Positions 35,241-44,489 are shown, numbered from the stretch's first letter. The stretch is DNA of 64,000 nt from an uncultured Erysipelotrichaceae bacterium (GCA_902761685.1 CACWLI010000002.1:65948-129947); one strand, 5' to 3'. Notes: generated from the sequence alone by a model not told the origin. Translations and numbers: made by a program.

Positions 35241-35405
35241 TTTTTGTTTATTTTTAATTTTTATTACATTATTTATTTTTGAAAAATTAAAAACTTTTAT
35301 AGTAAAAATAAATTATTATTTTTAATCATTGTCTAAAATGCATTTATAGTGATTTGATTACTATTGTTTTATTATATATACTTTCATAAAGAAAGGAATA
35401 ATAAT

Positions 35406-36287
35406 ATGCAAAGAGCTGTAACTGTAAGAAATATAAATAAATCTATTAATGGAAGAAAAATATTGAAAAATATTAATTTTGATATTTATGAAGGTGAAAT
35501 AGTTGGACTAGTTGGTCCTAACGGAGCTGGAAAATCAACTTTAATGAAAGTAATGACTGGTTTATATTCATATGATGAAGGAGATATTTATTATTATAAT
35601 TATAGTTTGAAAAATGATTTTGAAAAAGCTATGTCTATAATTGGTACATTAATAGAATCACCGGATTTATATAAAAATTTATCTGGTAGTAAGAATTTGG
35701 AAATATTTAAGTCAATGTTTAAAGATGTTGATGAAGAAACAATAAAAGAAATAGTAAATATTGTAGAAATGGAAAAATATTTAGGTAAAAAATTTAAAAC
35801 TTATTCACTTGGAATGAAAGAAAGATTAGCCATTGCTAATGCTTTAATAAATAAACCTAAAATATTAATATTAGATGAGCCAACAAATGGATTAGATCCA
35901 TCAGGTATTAAAAAAATAATGACTATGTTTAAGAATATGAAAGATACTACTATAATAATATCTTCTCATATGCTTAGCGAAATAGAAGATTTGTGTAATA
36001 AAATAATTTTTATAAATAATGGAACTATTCAAAGTATAAAGCAGATTAATAATGATGAAGTTAAAAGAGATGTAATATTTGAAGTAGATGATTATTCTAA
36101 AGCTAGATTACTTATCTCAAATTATTGTGTTAATGAGAATTTAGAAGTATATGAATCAGATGAAGTTATAAGCAATTTAAATAAAAAATTTATAAGTAAC
36201 AATATTAAAGTATATAGAATATATGAAAATAAGAATAATCTTGAGAAAGAATTTTTTAAAATGGTGAATAATGATAAAACTAATTAA
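35406..36287 (+). CDS. ABC transporter ATP-binding protein
   Basis: A 293-residue ABC ATPase of the CcmA/BcrA (multidrug/antibiotic exporter) type. Walker A GPNGAGKSTL, signature YSLGMKERL, Walker B ILILDEPTNGLDP and the switch His in ISSHML are intact. A ~70-residue C-terminal extension is typical of bacitracin-type exporters. The ATG at 35406 follows AAAGGA at eight bases. An upstream ATG at 35364 lacks a site. It overlaps the permease gene by 17 bases; together they form a minimal exporter. Substrate unknown. Confidence 0.94.
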   Translation: MQRAVTVRNINKSINGRKILKNINFDIYEGEIVGLVGPNGAGKSTLMKVMTGLYSYDEGDIYYYNYSLKNDFEKAMSIIGTLIESPDLYKNLSGSKNLEIFKSMFKDVDEETIKEIVNIVEMEKYLGKKFKTYSLGMKERLAIANALINKPKILILDEPTNGLDPSGIKKIMTMFKNMKDTTIIISSHMLSEIEDLCNKIIFINNGTIQSIKQINNDEVKRDVIFEVDDYSKARLLISNYCVNENLEVYESDEVISNLNKKFISNNIKVYRIYENKNNLEKEFFKMVNNDKTN

Positions 36288-36981
36288 TAATGAATTAAAT
36301 AAAGTAAAAAAAAGTAAACTATTATTTTCTCAATTTGTTCTGGTAATTAGTTTAATTATAATGAAAAATGTAAGTGATAAAAATATTATAGATTTATCAT
36401 TTAATTTAATTCCTTTTGTTGGAATAATTATTTGCTTATTGTTTGGAGGTATAATATCTAGTGAAATAGAAAATGGTAATTTTAGATATTATTTAACTAA
36501 GCCGTATAGAAGATGGAAAATATACTTATCTAAAATGTTATGTATTTTGATATATTTGATTATAACATTTTTGGTTATAATTATTTCTACACTTATAATA
36601 GTAAATAAATTTGATTATAATTATATTATTAAGTTTTTTAAATATTCTATTCCAATTGTTTTTATGAGTTCTCTTATTATGTATATATCTACTAAATTTA
36701 AAAGTCAATCATTTTGTGTTGGATTATCTATATTCATTTTATCTTTTTCTTTAATATTTGCTCAGATATTATTTGGTATTAAAATAAATATAATTGAATA
36801 CACTTTTTTACCATATTTAGATTTTTCTATATTTAATGATAAGTTGGTTATTAATAATATGAATAGTGAACTAGGTATTCATTTAAGTCTTTATAGAGGT
36901 ATAATTATTGATATAATTTACTTCGTTTTATTTTTTATACTTGGTTTATATAAATTTAATAAAAAAGATATTAAAAATTAA
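36271..36981 (+). CDS. ABC-2 type permease
   Basis: A 236-residue membrane protein with six predicted helices and a short amphipathic N-terminus (MIKLINNELNKVKKSK), the pattern of ABC-2 permeases paired with BcrA-like ATPases. The intracellular coupling region is around SEIENGNFRYYLTKPYRRWKIYLSK. It is translated from within the end of the ATPase gene. The 3' end overlaps the CotJC gene by four bases tail-to-tail. Confidence 0.88.
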   Translation: MIKLINNELNKVKKSKLLFSQFVLVISLIIMKNVSDKNIIDLSFNLIPFVGIIICLLFGGIISSEIENGNFRYYLTKPYRRWKIYLSKMLCILIYLIITFLVIIISTLIIVNKFDYNYIIKFFKYSIPIVFMSSLIMYISTKFKSQSFCVGLSIFILSFSLIFAQILFGIKINIIEYTFLPYLDFSIFNDKLVINNMNSELGIHLSLYRGIIIDIIYFVLFFILGLYKFNKKDIKN

Positions 36982-36990
36982 TATCCTTTT
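36961..36990. terminator. Bidirectional terminator between permease and CotJC
   Basis: GATATTA and TAATATC pair around a five-base loop, with an A run on the left and T run on the right. It contains both stop codons. Confidence 0.75.
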
Positions 36991-37535
36991 TCTTTGTAAT
37001 AATTTAATAATTCTTTAAATCTATTGTAATGAACTATTTCTCTTTGTCTTAAAAAGCTAAGAGGAGCAAGTATTGATTCATCTGTTGTTAAATCCATTAA
37101 ATTTTCATATGTAACACGAGCTTTTTCTTCTGCAGCTAAATCTTCTTGTAAATCTACAATTGGATTACCAGTTGATGCAATATAAGCTGCTGTATATGGA
37201 ACACCATTAGCATCTGTTGGATATATTCCTTTATTATGTTGAGTATACCAAGATTCTAATCCATATTTTTTAATTTCATCTATAGTAGCATCTTTTAGTA
37301 ATTGATTAACCATTGTACATATCATTTCAACATGTCCTAATTCTTCTGTTCCAATATCAGATAGTAACGCTTTACCCTTATCATCTGGCATACTAAACCT
37401 TTGGGATAAATATCTAAGTGATGCGCTAAGTTCTCCATCAGGTCCACCAAATTGAGTAATTAATAGTTTTGCCATTTTTAAATCTTTTTTTCTTATATTA
37501 ATAGGATATTCTAACATTTTTTCATATTTAAACAT
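36978..37535 (-). CDS. cotJC: Spore-coat protein CotJC (manganese-catalase-like)
   Basis: A 185-residue ferritin-like four-helix protein of the CotJC/manganese catalase family. Metal-ligand residues appear in TEELGHVEMI, in EDLAAEEKARVTYENL and in QREIVHYNRF. The N-terminus MFKYEKMLEYPINI is characteristic of CotJC. It is associated with the inner spore coat in Bacillus; catalase-like activity is possible but unproven here. A strong AAAGGAGG lies in the end of the upstream gene; the two are one base apart and form one operon. Confidence 0.93.
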   Translation of the reverse strand: MFKYEKMLEYPINIRKKDLKMAKLLITQFGGPDGELSASLRYLSQRFSMPDDKGKALLSDIGTEELGHVEMICTMVNQLLKDATIDEIKKYGLESWYTQHNKGIYPTDANGVPYTAAYIASTGNPIVDLQEDLAAEEKARVTYENLMDLTTDESILAPLSFLRQREIVHYNRFKELLNYYKEKGY

Positions 37536-37536
37536 A

Positions 37537-37977
37537 TTAGTTACCTCCTTTGTCCCATGGCCAAGGATTATTTATCCAAGCCCATCTATCAACGCTTTCA
37601 ACATTATTTGAACATAATGGACCATATTTACTTTCATATTCATTCTTAAATTCATTTAATTTATTTTTTACTTTTTGATATTCATCCAATATGTTATTAT
37701 CTGTAGGGTTCACATCTAAATAAAGCACAAAATCTTTAAGTGCAAATGTATACATTTGAATTTTATACAATAATTCGTCTTTTTTATCATTTACTTTTAA
37801 TTTGTATACATAATTTTTATATTTTGAGTATAAATTTTCAAACATATTTCCTTTATTAAATCCTTCTTCTATTGAATAAAGTGTATTGTTTCTATTGAAA
37901 TTTATATTATCTATTGTAACTAATAAATTATTATTTTTTGATTCATCAAAATAGTTATTATTTTCATCAAAATACAT
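37537..37977 (-). CDS. CotJA-CotJB fusion spore-coat protein
   Basis: A 146-residue protein. Residues ~30-60 (LYSIEEGFNKGNMFENLYSK) match the CotJA pattern of an EEGL-x-KG-x-x-F/W-x-x-LY core. Residues ~67-146 match CotJB, including KIQMYTFALKDFVLYLD, a conserved YGPL and the C-terminal WAWINNPWPW. In B. subtilis these are separate genes of the cotJABC operon; here they form one chain followed by cotJC. An Asn-rich N-terminal stretch precedes the CotJA part. AGGAAGGTGA is the ribosome binding site. A sigma-E promoter would be expected but I could not identify one convincingly. Confidence 0.85.
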   Translation of the reverse strand: MYFDENNNYFDESKNNNLLVTIDNINFNRNNTLYSIEEGFNKGNMFENLYSKYKNYVYKLKVNDKKDELLYKIQMYTFALKDFVLYLDVNPTDNNILDEYQKVKNKLNEFKNEYESKYGPLCSNNVESVDRWAWINNPWPWDKGGN

Positions 37978-38113
37978 TTTTTCACCTTCCTAAAATATTT
38001 TATGATTTGCTATAAATAGAGTATAGACTCTTTAATTATAAAAAAAATGTAAAATATACAAAAAAACTTGTATATAATTTTGTAATAATGATACAATGAT
38101 AATGGTGATAGAA

Positions 38114-38563
38114 ATGCAATATAAAATTACAGCTTATTCAGAGGATGATACTATTGAGTTGGCTCAAAATATTGAATCTGAAAAATTTCCTAATATGGTT
38201 ATTTGTTTAGAAGGAGATTTAGGAAGTGGTAAAACAGTTTTTGCTAAAGCATTTGCAAAAGCAGATGGTATAAGTGAAAATATTACTTCTCCAACATTTA
38301 CTATTATTAAGGAATATGAAGGTGAATTGAAATTATTTCATATGGATGTTTACAGATTAAGTGATATTAAGCAAGATATAGGCATTGAAGAGTACTTTAC
38401 TAAGAAGGGCGTTTGTATCATTGAATGGTCTGATTTAATTGAAGATATATTACCTAAAAATAGATTAGATATTAAAATTAAAATAGTAGATGAAGATACT
38501 AGACAATTTGTAATTACACCTCATGGAAAAAAATATGAAGATTTATGCGAAAGAGTTTTATAA
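38114..38563 (+). CDS. tsaE: tRNA t6A-modification ATPase TsaE
   Basis: A 149-residue P-loop ATPase that works with TsaB and TsaD to make N6-threonylcarbamoyl-adenosine at tRNA position 37. Seen: Walker A EGDLGSGKTVFAKAF, ITSPTFTIIKEY, HMDVYRL and the IEWSDL Walker B-like strand. ATG at 38114 follows GGTGA; the earlier start at 38096 has no site. TTGTAT-N18-TACAAT just upstream may be its promoter. The partners tsaB and tsaD are not in the window. Confidence 0.95.
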   Translation: MQYKITAYSEDDTIELAQNIESEKFPNMVICLEGDLGSGKTVFAKAFAKADGISENITSPTFTIIKEYEGELKLFHMDVYRLSDIKQDIGIEEYFTKKGVCIIEWSDLIEDILPKNRLDIKIKIVDEDTRQFVITPHGKKYEDLCERVL

Positions 38564-38577
38564 ACTCTTTTTTTTTA
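38550..38577 (+). terminator. Terminator after tsaE
   Basis: AAAGAGTTT and AAACTCTTT pair around TAT, with the stop codon in the hairpin and a T run after. Confidence 0.85.
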
Positions 38578-38619
38578 TTATAAATTGTTATAAAATATTA
38601 ATATATAATAGGAGGATAT

Positions 38620-40950
38620 ATGAACGAATATGAAAAAATGGATGCTTATTTTAGAGCAGCTAATTATTTATCTTTAGGTCAATTGTACTTAAAAGATAAT
38701 CCGTTATTAAAGGAACCTTTATCGCTTGAACATATAAAACCAAATGTTGTTGGACACTGGGGGACTGCTCCTGGACAAAATTTTATATATGTTCATTTGA
38801 ATAGAATTATAAAAAAATATGATTTAGATATGATATATATATCTGGACCCGGACATGGTGGACAAGCAATAGTATCAAATACTTATTTAGAAGGTAGTTA
38901 TACTGAAACATATCCAAGTATTACTGAAGATGAAGAAGGATTAAAAAAATTATTTAAACAATTTAGTTTTCCAGGAGGTATATCTTCCCATGTTGCTCCA
39001 GAAACACCTGGTAGTATAAATGAAGGTGGAGAACTAGGTTATTCATTATCTCATGCTTTTGGTGCAGTATTAGATAATCCAAATTTAATAGCTGCTTGTG
39101 TTGTTGGAGATGGAGAAGCAGAAACTGGGCCACTAGCAGCATCATGGCATTTAAATAAAATTATTAATCCATTAACTGACGGAGTTGTATTACCAATTCT
39201 ACATTTAAATGGATATAAAATTGCTAATCCAACTATTTTTTCTAGAATTCCAGAAGAAGAATTACTTTCATTCTTTGAGGGATGTGGTTGGAAACCATAT
39301 ATTGTTGAAGAAAGCAATACTATGAAATTACATGAATTGATGGCTAAGACATTAGATAAATGTATTGAAGAAATTAAAGAAATAAAAAGTAAAACTAGAC
39401 TTAATAAAAGAGCAGTTTTACCAATGATTATTCTTAAAACTCCAAAGGGATGGACAGGACCAAAGATGGTTGATAATAAACCTGTTGAAGGTAGTTTTAG
39501 ATCTCACCAAGTTCCAATTGCCGTAAATAAGGATCATCCTGAAAATGTAAGTGTATTAGAGGCATGGTTAAAAAGTTATAAACCAGAAGAATTGTTTGAT
39601 GAGAATGGCAAGTTAATATCTGAACTAAAAGAATTAGCACCATCTGGAAACAGACGTATGGGTATGAATCCTCATGCTAATGGTGGAATGCTTTTAGAAG
39701 AGTTAAATATTCCTGATTTTAGAGATTATGCTATTGATATAAAAGAACGTGGAGAAGTAATATCTCAAGATATGATGGAATTAGGTAGATTTATTAGAGA
39801 TATAATTAAATTAAATGAAGATAAAAAGAATTTTAGAATATTTGGACCTGATGAAGCATTATCAAATAGATTAAATCATGTATTTGAAGTTACTAATAGA
39901 CAATGGAATGGTATTACATATGATACTGATGAATTCTTAGATAATAGTGGTAGAGTAATTGATTCAGTTTTATCAGAACATATTTGTGAAGGTATGTTAG
40001 AAGGTTACTTATTAACTGGTAGACATGGTTTCTTCCATAGTTATGAAGCATTTATTAGAATTGTTGATTCAATGGCATCTCAACATGCTAAATGGTTAAA
40101 GGTTACTAAAGAACTTCCATGGAGAAGGGAAATATCATCTTTAAACTATATATTAGCTTCATATGTATGGCAACAAGATCATAATGGATTTACTCATCAA
40201 GATCCAGGATTCTTAAATCATTTAGTTACTAAAAAAGCAGATACAGTTAGAATATATTTACCACCTGATACTAATACATTAATTTCATGTTTTGATCATT
40301 GTATTAGAAGTAAAAATTATATTAATGTAATAGTTGCATCTAAACATCCAAGAAGTCAATGGTTAACTATGGATGAGGCAATCAAACATTGTACCAAAGG
40401 TTTAGGTATTTGGGAATTTGCAAGTAATGATAATGGAGAAGAACCAGATTTAGTTATGGCTTGTGCTGGTGAAACACCAACTATTGAAGCACTAGCTGCT
40501 ACTAAAATATTAAGAGAACATTTTCCTGAATTAAAAATAAGATTTATTAATGTAGTTGATTTAATGAAATTAGAAAGTTCTTCTAATCATCCACATGGAC
40601 TTGAAGATGATGAATTTGATAGTTTATTTACTAAGAAGAAACCAATTATATTTGCATTCCATGGATATCCACATTTAATACATCAATTAGCATATAAAAG
40701 ATCAAATAAAAATATGCATGTACATGGATATCTTGAAGAGGGAACTATTACAACTACATTTGATATGAAAGTTCAAAATAAATTAGATAGATATCATTTA
40801 GTAATGGATGCATTAAAATATTTACCTCAATTAGGTGATAGAAAGGCTTCATTAATTGAATGGTGTAAAGATAAATTAATTGAACATAAGGAATATATCC
40901 ATGAATATGGAGAAGATATGCCTGAAATAAGAAATTGGACATGGAAATAA
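38620..40950 (+). CDS. xfp: Phosphoketolase
   Basis: A 776-residue thiamine-diphosphate enzyme that cleaves xylulose 5-phosphate (and possibly fructose 6-phosphate) with phosphate to acetyl phosphate and glyceraldehyde 3-phosphate (erythrose 4-phosphate). Motifs in order: [46 protein letters not shown], the ThDP-Mg site [35 protein letters not shown] and [13 protein letters not shown]. Full length. AGGAGG precedes the ATG. It is monocistronic between two strong terminators. Implies fermentation through the phosphoketolase pathway. Confidence 0.97.
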   Translation: MNEYEKMDAYFRAANYLSLGQLYLKDNPLLKEPLSLEHIKPNVVGHWGTAPGQNFIYVHLNRIIKKYDLDMIYISGPGHGGQAIVSNTYLEGSYTETYPSITEDEEGLKKLFKQFSFPGGISSHVAPETPGSINEGGELGYSLSHAFGAVLDNPNLIAACVVGDGEAETGPLAASWHLNKIINPLTDGVVLPILHLNGYKIANPTIFSRIPEEELLSFFEGCGWKPYIVEESNTMKLHELMAKTLDKCIEEIKEIKSKTRLNKRAVLPMIILKTPKGWTGPKMVDNKPVEGSFRSHQVPIAVNKDHPENVSVLEAWLKSYKPEELFDENGKLISELKELAPSGNRRMGMNPHANGGMLLEELNIPDFRDYAIDIKERGEVISQDMMELGRFIRDIIKLNEDKKNFRIFGPDEALSNRLNHVFEVTNRQWNGITYDTDEFLDNSGRVIDSVLSEHICEGMLEGYLLTGRHGFFHSYEAFIRIVDSMASQHAKWLKVTKELPWRREISSLNYILASYVWQQDHNGFTHQDPGFLNHLVTKKADTVRIYLPPDTNTLISCFDHCIRSKNYINVIVASKHPRSQWLTMDEAIKHCTKGLGIWEFASNDNGEEPDLVMACAGETPTIEALAATKILREHFPELKIRFINVVDLMKLESSSNHPHGLEDDEFDSLFTKKKPIIFAFHGYPHLIHQLAYKRSNKNMHVHGYLEEGTITTTFDMKVQNKLDRYHLVMDALKYLPQLGDRKASLIEWCKDKLIEHKEYIHEYGEDMPEIRNWTWK

Positions 40951-40978
40951 AAAAAGCTCAACTTTGAGCTTTTTTTTA
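40949..40978. terminator. Bidirectional terminator after phosphoketolase
   Basis: AAAAAGCTCAA and TTGAGCTTTTT pair around two bases, with A and T runs on the respective flanks. Confidence 0.88.
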
Positions 40979-40981
40979 ATG

Positions 40982-41518
40982 TTAGATTAAATCTATTTCT
41001 GTAATTATATAATCATATTTACTCATATCAATTGTACTATTACAATAAGTACAAACGCCACTAGCGTTTATATCTAAATTATGTCCACAACTTGGACATC
41101 TTCTAGCTAGTCCAAGTTCAGTTGCATTTAAGTATTTTGAAAATACAATCTTATGATTTAATTCTATTCTGTGATCGTTTATTCCGCTAACATAATCACC
41201 TTCATCATTTAAAAAGTAATCCATATATCTTGATGTTAAGTTAACAATTATATTTATTTTTTCATTATCTACTACAACGTTTGAAATATTAGTTGATTTA
41301 ACATTCATTTCATCAAATAATCTAATAAGATTTTTTGATTTATATCCTTCAACTAAAGTATTAAATTTTTCATATATTTCATCTGACAAATAATGTTTAA
41401 CACTACTAATATCATTATCCATAATTGCAGATAATATCATTATAAATATATGATCCGCTTTACTTAAAAACATCGCTTCATTAAAATTAACATCATATTT
41501 TGTTATTTCTTCTATCAT
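40982..41518 (-). CDS. Tim44-like protein with zinc ribbon (soluble)
   Basis: A 178-residue protein with no membrane segment. The core (about 15-125) resembles a Tim44/NTF2-like domain: a helical ALSKADHIFIMILSAI-type start, YLSDEIYEKFNTLVEGYK and beta strands around INIIVNLTSRYMDYF. A C-terminal zinc ribbon, CPSCGH with CTYCNS, follows. It is the second gene of a two-gene unit 13 bases after its membrane-anchored paralogue. Bacterial Tim44-like proteins are poorly understood; function unknown. Confidence 0.75.
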   Translation of the reverse strand: MIEEITKYDVNFNEAMFLSKADHIFIMILSAIMDNDISSVKHYLSDEIYEKFNTLVEGYKSKNLIRLFDEMNVKSTNISNVVVDNEKINIIVNLTSRYMDYFLNDEGDYVSGINDHRIELNHKIVFSKYLNATELGLARRCPSCGHNLDINASGVCTYCNSTIDMSKYDYIITEIDLI

Positions 41519-41531
41519 ATTTTCCTCCTAA

Positions 41532-42338
41532 TTATCTTTGTCTTTTGTTTTCTTTTTTAGACATAATCCAATCATGATTATTGTTAACTATAACGCTATT
41601 GCAGTATTCACATACATTACTTCCACTATTAGATAATGGAGCATTACAGTTGGGGCATTTATTGCTTTTTTTACTTATACTTCTAACAAATGTAAGTTCA
41701 TATGTATTTGTTACTCTATTTTGATTGTTTCCTCTAACAATTTTATTGTTTTTGTCTACTATATAATCATAAAATGTAACACATGTCTCTGTTTTTATGA
41801 CGTATTCTTTTTCTGTTTTTTCATAGTATGTAATAAAGTTATGTACTAAATTAAAACTATTCATAACATTTTTTTGTTTTTTAACACTGAGTGTTTTTAA
41901 TTGTGATACATATGAATTATATAACTCATCAGATAATAATGTTCTTAATTTATCATAGTTAAAATTCATCCATGCATCTTGTGTATCTAAATAAATTTGA
42001 TATGCCATTTTTAAGAAAGCATCATGATCAAATTCTGGTATTTCTTGTTTTATTTTTTCTGAAAGAGCTAATGACTCTTGCTTCATCTTTTCCATGAGTT
42101 CTTTATGTTTTTTTGCTTGAACTATACAAACTATAATAACAATAATGATTATAATCAAAGTAACTATTGGGTCACCACTTTCTCCACCGCCAGAAGAATC
42201 CCAATCAGAATCAAATCCACCTGAATCAAAACTAGTATCAAATCCACTATCAGCGTGAACAGCAACAAAATTGAAGCTAAAATAAGCTAAAAAAGCAACT
42301 AATAATAGTATTATAATAAATGTTTTTTTCTTCTTCAT
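41532..42338 (-). CDS. Tim44-like membrane protein with zinc ribbon
   Basis: A 268-residue protein with a signal-like N-terminal helix (6-25), a Gly/Ser/Asp-rich exposed loop (about 30-55, FDSGGFDSDWDSSGGGES), a second helix (about 59-78), a coiled region, then a Tim44/NTF2-like domain and a C-terminal zinc ribbon (CPNCNAPL, CEYCNS). The topology is probably loop-out, domain-in. The domain and ribbon repeat those of the downstream gene, suggesting tandem duplication with loss of the anchor in one copy. Function unknown. Confidence 0.78.
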   Translation of the reverse strand: MKKKKTFIIILLLVAFLAYFSFNFVAVHADSGFDTSFDSGGFDSDWDSSGGGESGDPIVTLIIIIIVIIVCIVQAKKHKELMEKMKQESLALSEKIKQEIPEFDHDAFLKMAYQIYLDTQDAWMNFNYDKLRTLLSDELYNSYVSQLKTLSVKKQKNVMNSFNLVHNFITYYEKTEKEYVIKTETCVTFYDYIVDKNNKIVRGNNQNRVTNTYELTFVRSISKKSNKCPNCNAPLSNSGSNVCEYCNSVIVNNNHDWIMSKKENKRQR

Positions 42339-42452
42339 TACTACCTCGATTTTACTTAAATTAATTATATCATAGTAGTAATTTATATAGAATAAAAAAC
42401 TTACAAAAAAAATAAAATATTTTATAATTATTAATAAGAAAAGGTGGTAATT

Positions 42453-42512
42453 ATGTTTAAATTAAATGATTATGTTATAAGTAAAGTTGAAGAAAAAATA
42501 AAAGAAGATTAG
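42453..42512 (+). CDS. 19-residue peptide ORF
   Basis: ATG at 42453 follows an AGGTGG ribosome binding site at six bases and encodes MFKLNDYVISKVEEKIKED, a possible amphipathic helix. A TATAAT (42423-42428) lies upstream with only a weak -35. The stop codon lies in a strong terminator. The promoter box, ribosome binding site and terminator together suggest a real microprotein or peptide rather than chance. No family known. Confidence 0.5.
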   Translation: MFKLNDYVISKVEEKIKED

Positions 42513-42533
42513 TTATTAATCTTCTTTTTTATA
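42502..42533. terminator. Bidirectional terminator (peptide ORF / murE)
   Basis: AAGAAGATTA and TAATCTTCTT form a 10-bp stem with a five-base loop, T run on the right and A-rich left flank. It holds the stop codons of both the 19-codon ORF and murE. Confidence 0.8.
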
Positions 42534-43883
42534 ATTTAATACTTCTTCTGCATCATCTAAATGATATTTTGTTTTTCCAATTATTTGATAATTCTCGTGT
42601 CCTTTACCTAGTATTAATAGAATATCATTTTCTTTCATCATATCAATACCCTTTTTAATAGCAGTTTTTCTATCAAATTCAACTTCATAATTATCTTTTT
42701 TAATTCCTGATAAAATATCATTCATTATTTTATTTTCATCTTCTGTTCTTGGATTATCATTTGTAAGAATAACATAGTCACTTAATCTAGTAGCTATTTC
42801 TCCCATGATAGGTCTTTTTTTAGGATCTCTATCTCCACCACATCCGATTATTGTGATAATTCTATTCTTTTTAAGTTCATTATATGCACTGATAACTTTT
42901 AATACAGCATCTGGTGTATGTGCATAATCTATAACTGCAAATCCATTATTAACTTTATATCCTTCACATCTACCCTTAGGTGCTTTTAAAGTATTAGTTT
43001 TGGTAATTATATCTTCTATATTAAAACCATATTCTTTAACTATTGATAAACAAGTTAAATAGTTATAAACATTAAATTTACTAGTTAATGGTATAAGTAC
43101 ATTGTATTCTTTGTTACCATAACTAAATTTTAGTTTTGTTTCACTTGGATTAGTATCAAAATCAATTATTTTGTAATCTCCATTATAACCAAATGTAATA
43201 AATTTATGATTATCTTTTTTAAATCTATCATGAACTTCATCATCTGAGTTTGCAATTATAATAGCGTTATCTTTTAAATGATCTAATATCATTAATTTAG
43301 CGTTTAAGTAATTTTCCATAGTTTTATGATAATCTAAGTGATCTTCTGTAAGATTTGTGAAAGAAATAATAGAGTAATTAATACCATATAATCTATCATA
43401 AGATAGAGCTTGTGAACTAACTTCCATAACAACTGCTTTGCATCCAGATTCTCTAGCGTGAACTAACAACTTATAAACAGTTAAAACATCTGGAGTAGTA
43501 TTGTTAAGTTCAATAAATTCATCTTTGTGATAGTAACCGATTGTACCAATGTATGCAGTATCTACACCTAAACTAAGTAACATTTGATATGTCAAATAAC
43601 AACTAGTTGTTTTACCATTTGTACCAGTAACTCCAATTAATGTTAATTCATTAATTATATTACCATATTCTTTTTTTAATGTTTCCTTTAAATAAACATC
43701 AGTGTTATCTACTTTAATATATTCTACATCTTTTAAATTTAAATCTTTTTCTCCAACAATAGTAGTTGCTCCTTTTGTAATAGCTGAATCAATAAAATCA
43801 TGTCCATCTACTGTTAAACCTTTTAAAGCAATAAAAGTTTGTCCTTTTTCTACTTTTCTTGAGTCACATTCATATTTAAACAT
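42516..43883 (-). CDS. murE: UDP-MurNAc-tripeptide synthetase MurE
   Basis: A 455-residue Mur ligase adding the third stem-peptide residue. The N-domain begins at once with YECDSRKVEKG, then ATP loop GVTGTNGKTTS (about residue 85-95), TTPDVL, VMEVSSQAL, GRCEGY and, near residue 375, TNDNPRTED. The DNPR motif is the meso-diaminopimelate-specific form, so the cell probably has mDAP-type peptidoglycan rather than Lys-type. Monocistronic, with a GGAGG ribosome binding site. It is somewhat shorter than the usual ~490 residues, mainly at the N-terminus. Confidence 0.95.
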   Translation of the reverse strand: MFKYECDSRKVEKGQTFIALKGLTVDGHDFIDSAITKGATTIVGEKDLNLKDVEYIKVDNTDVYLKETLKKEYGNIINELTLIGVTGTNGKTTSCYLTYQMLLSLGVDTAYIGTIGYYHKDEFIELNNTTPDVLTVYKLLVHARESGCKAVVMEVSSQALSYDRLYGINYSIISFTNLTEDHLDYHKTMENYLNAKLMILDHLKDNAIIIANSDDEVHDRFKKDNHKFITFGYNGDYKIIDFDTNPSETKLKFSYGNKEYNVLIPLTSKFNVYNYLTCLSIVKEYGFNIEDIITKTNTLKAPKGRCEGYKVNNGFAVIDYAHTPDAVLKVISAYNELKKNRIITIIGCGGDRDPKKRPIMGEIATRLSDYVILTNDNPRTEDENKIMNDILSGIKKDNYEVEFDRKTAIKKGIDMMKENDILLILGKGHENYQIIGKTKYHLDDAEEVLNYKKED

Positions 43884-43944
43884 AAATTTACCTCCATTAA
43901 AATTATATCATTATTTTAGATTTTAATATATAACTATAATTCCA

Positions 43945-43969
43945 CAAGTATTCCACATTTAAATACTTG
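43945..43969. promoter_or_regulatory. Inverted repeat overlapping mscL promoter
   Basis: CAAGTATT-N9-AATACTTG is a perfect 8-bp dyad whose right arm overlaps the -35 of the mscL promoter. Possible repressor operator. Confidence 0.45.
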
Positions 43970-43995
43970 AAGTGAATAATAAAATTTGTTAAAAT
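43967..43995 (+). promoter_or_regulatory. mscL promoter
   Basis: TTGAAG (43967-43972), 17-base spacer, TAAAAT (43990-43995), upstream of GGAGG and the mscL ATG. Confidence 0.65.
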
Positions 43996-44018
43996 AAGTT
44001 CGAGTTGGAGGTAAGATA

Positions 44019-44489
44019 ATGGCTAAAAATGAAAAGATTGTTAAAGCTAAAGAAAAATCATTAGGATTATTTGGTGAGTTTATGACATTTATTAAAAGAG
44101 GAAATGTTGTAGATATGGCAGTTGGTGTTGTTATTGGTGGAGCTTTTGGAAATATTGTTACTTCTTTAGTTAATGATATTATTATGCCACTTGTATCATT
44201 ATTAACTGGTGGTCTTGATTTCTCTAATTGGTTTGTTGCTTTAGATGGTGAAACTTATGCAACTTTAGCAGATGCTCAAGCTGCAGGAGCTGCTACACTT
44301 AATTATGGTAATCTAATTTCAGTTATTCTTAATTTTATTATTGTTGCTTTTTGTATTTTCTTAGTTATTAAAGCAATGAATAAATTCTTAAGAAAGAAAG
44401 AAGAACCAAAAGAAGAAAAACCAGCACCTAAATCAGATGAAGTTTTACTTTTAGAAGAAATAAGAGATTTAATGAAAAAAAGAAAATAA
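44019..44489 (+). CDS. mscL: Large-conductance mechanosensitive channel
   Basis: A 156-residue pore protein that opens under hypo-osmotic membrane tension. N-terminal helix, then [21 protein letters not shown] (TM1 pore with Gly/Ala pattern), FSNWFVAL periplasmic loop, [17 protein letters not shown] (TM2), and a charged C-terminal helix [11 protein letters not shown]. The Lys-rich N-terminus is about ten residues longer than usual. GGAGG lies seven bases before the ATG. It ends in a bidirectional terminator. Confidence 0.96.
   Translation: MAKNEKIVKAKEKSLGLFGEFMTFIKRGNVVDMAVGVVIGGAFGNIVTSLVNDIIMPLVSLLTGGLDFSNWFVALDGETYATLADAQAAGAATLNYGNLISVILNFIIVAFCIFLVIKAMNKFLRKKEEPKEEKPAPKSDEVLLLEEIRDLMKKRK

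Noticed and set aside
38560..38620. Riboswitch or T-box upstream of phosphoketolase or other genes
   Set aside because: All leaders in the window are short; no T-box motif or known aptamer core was recognised.
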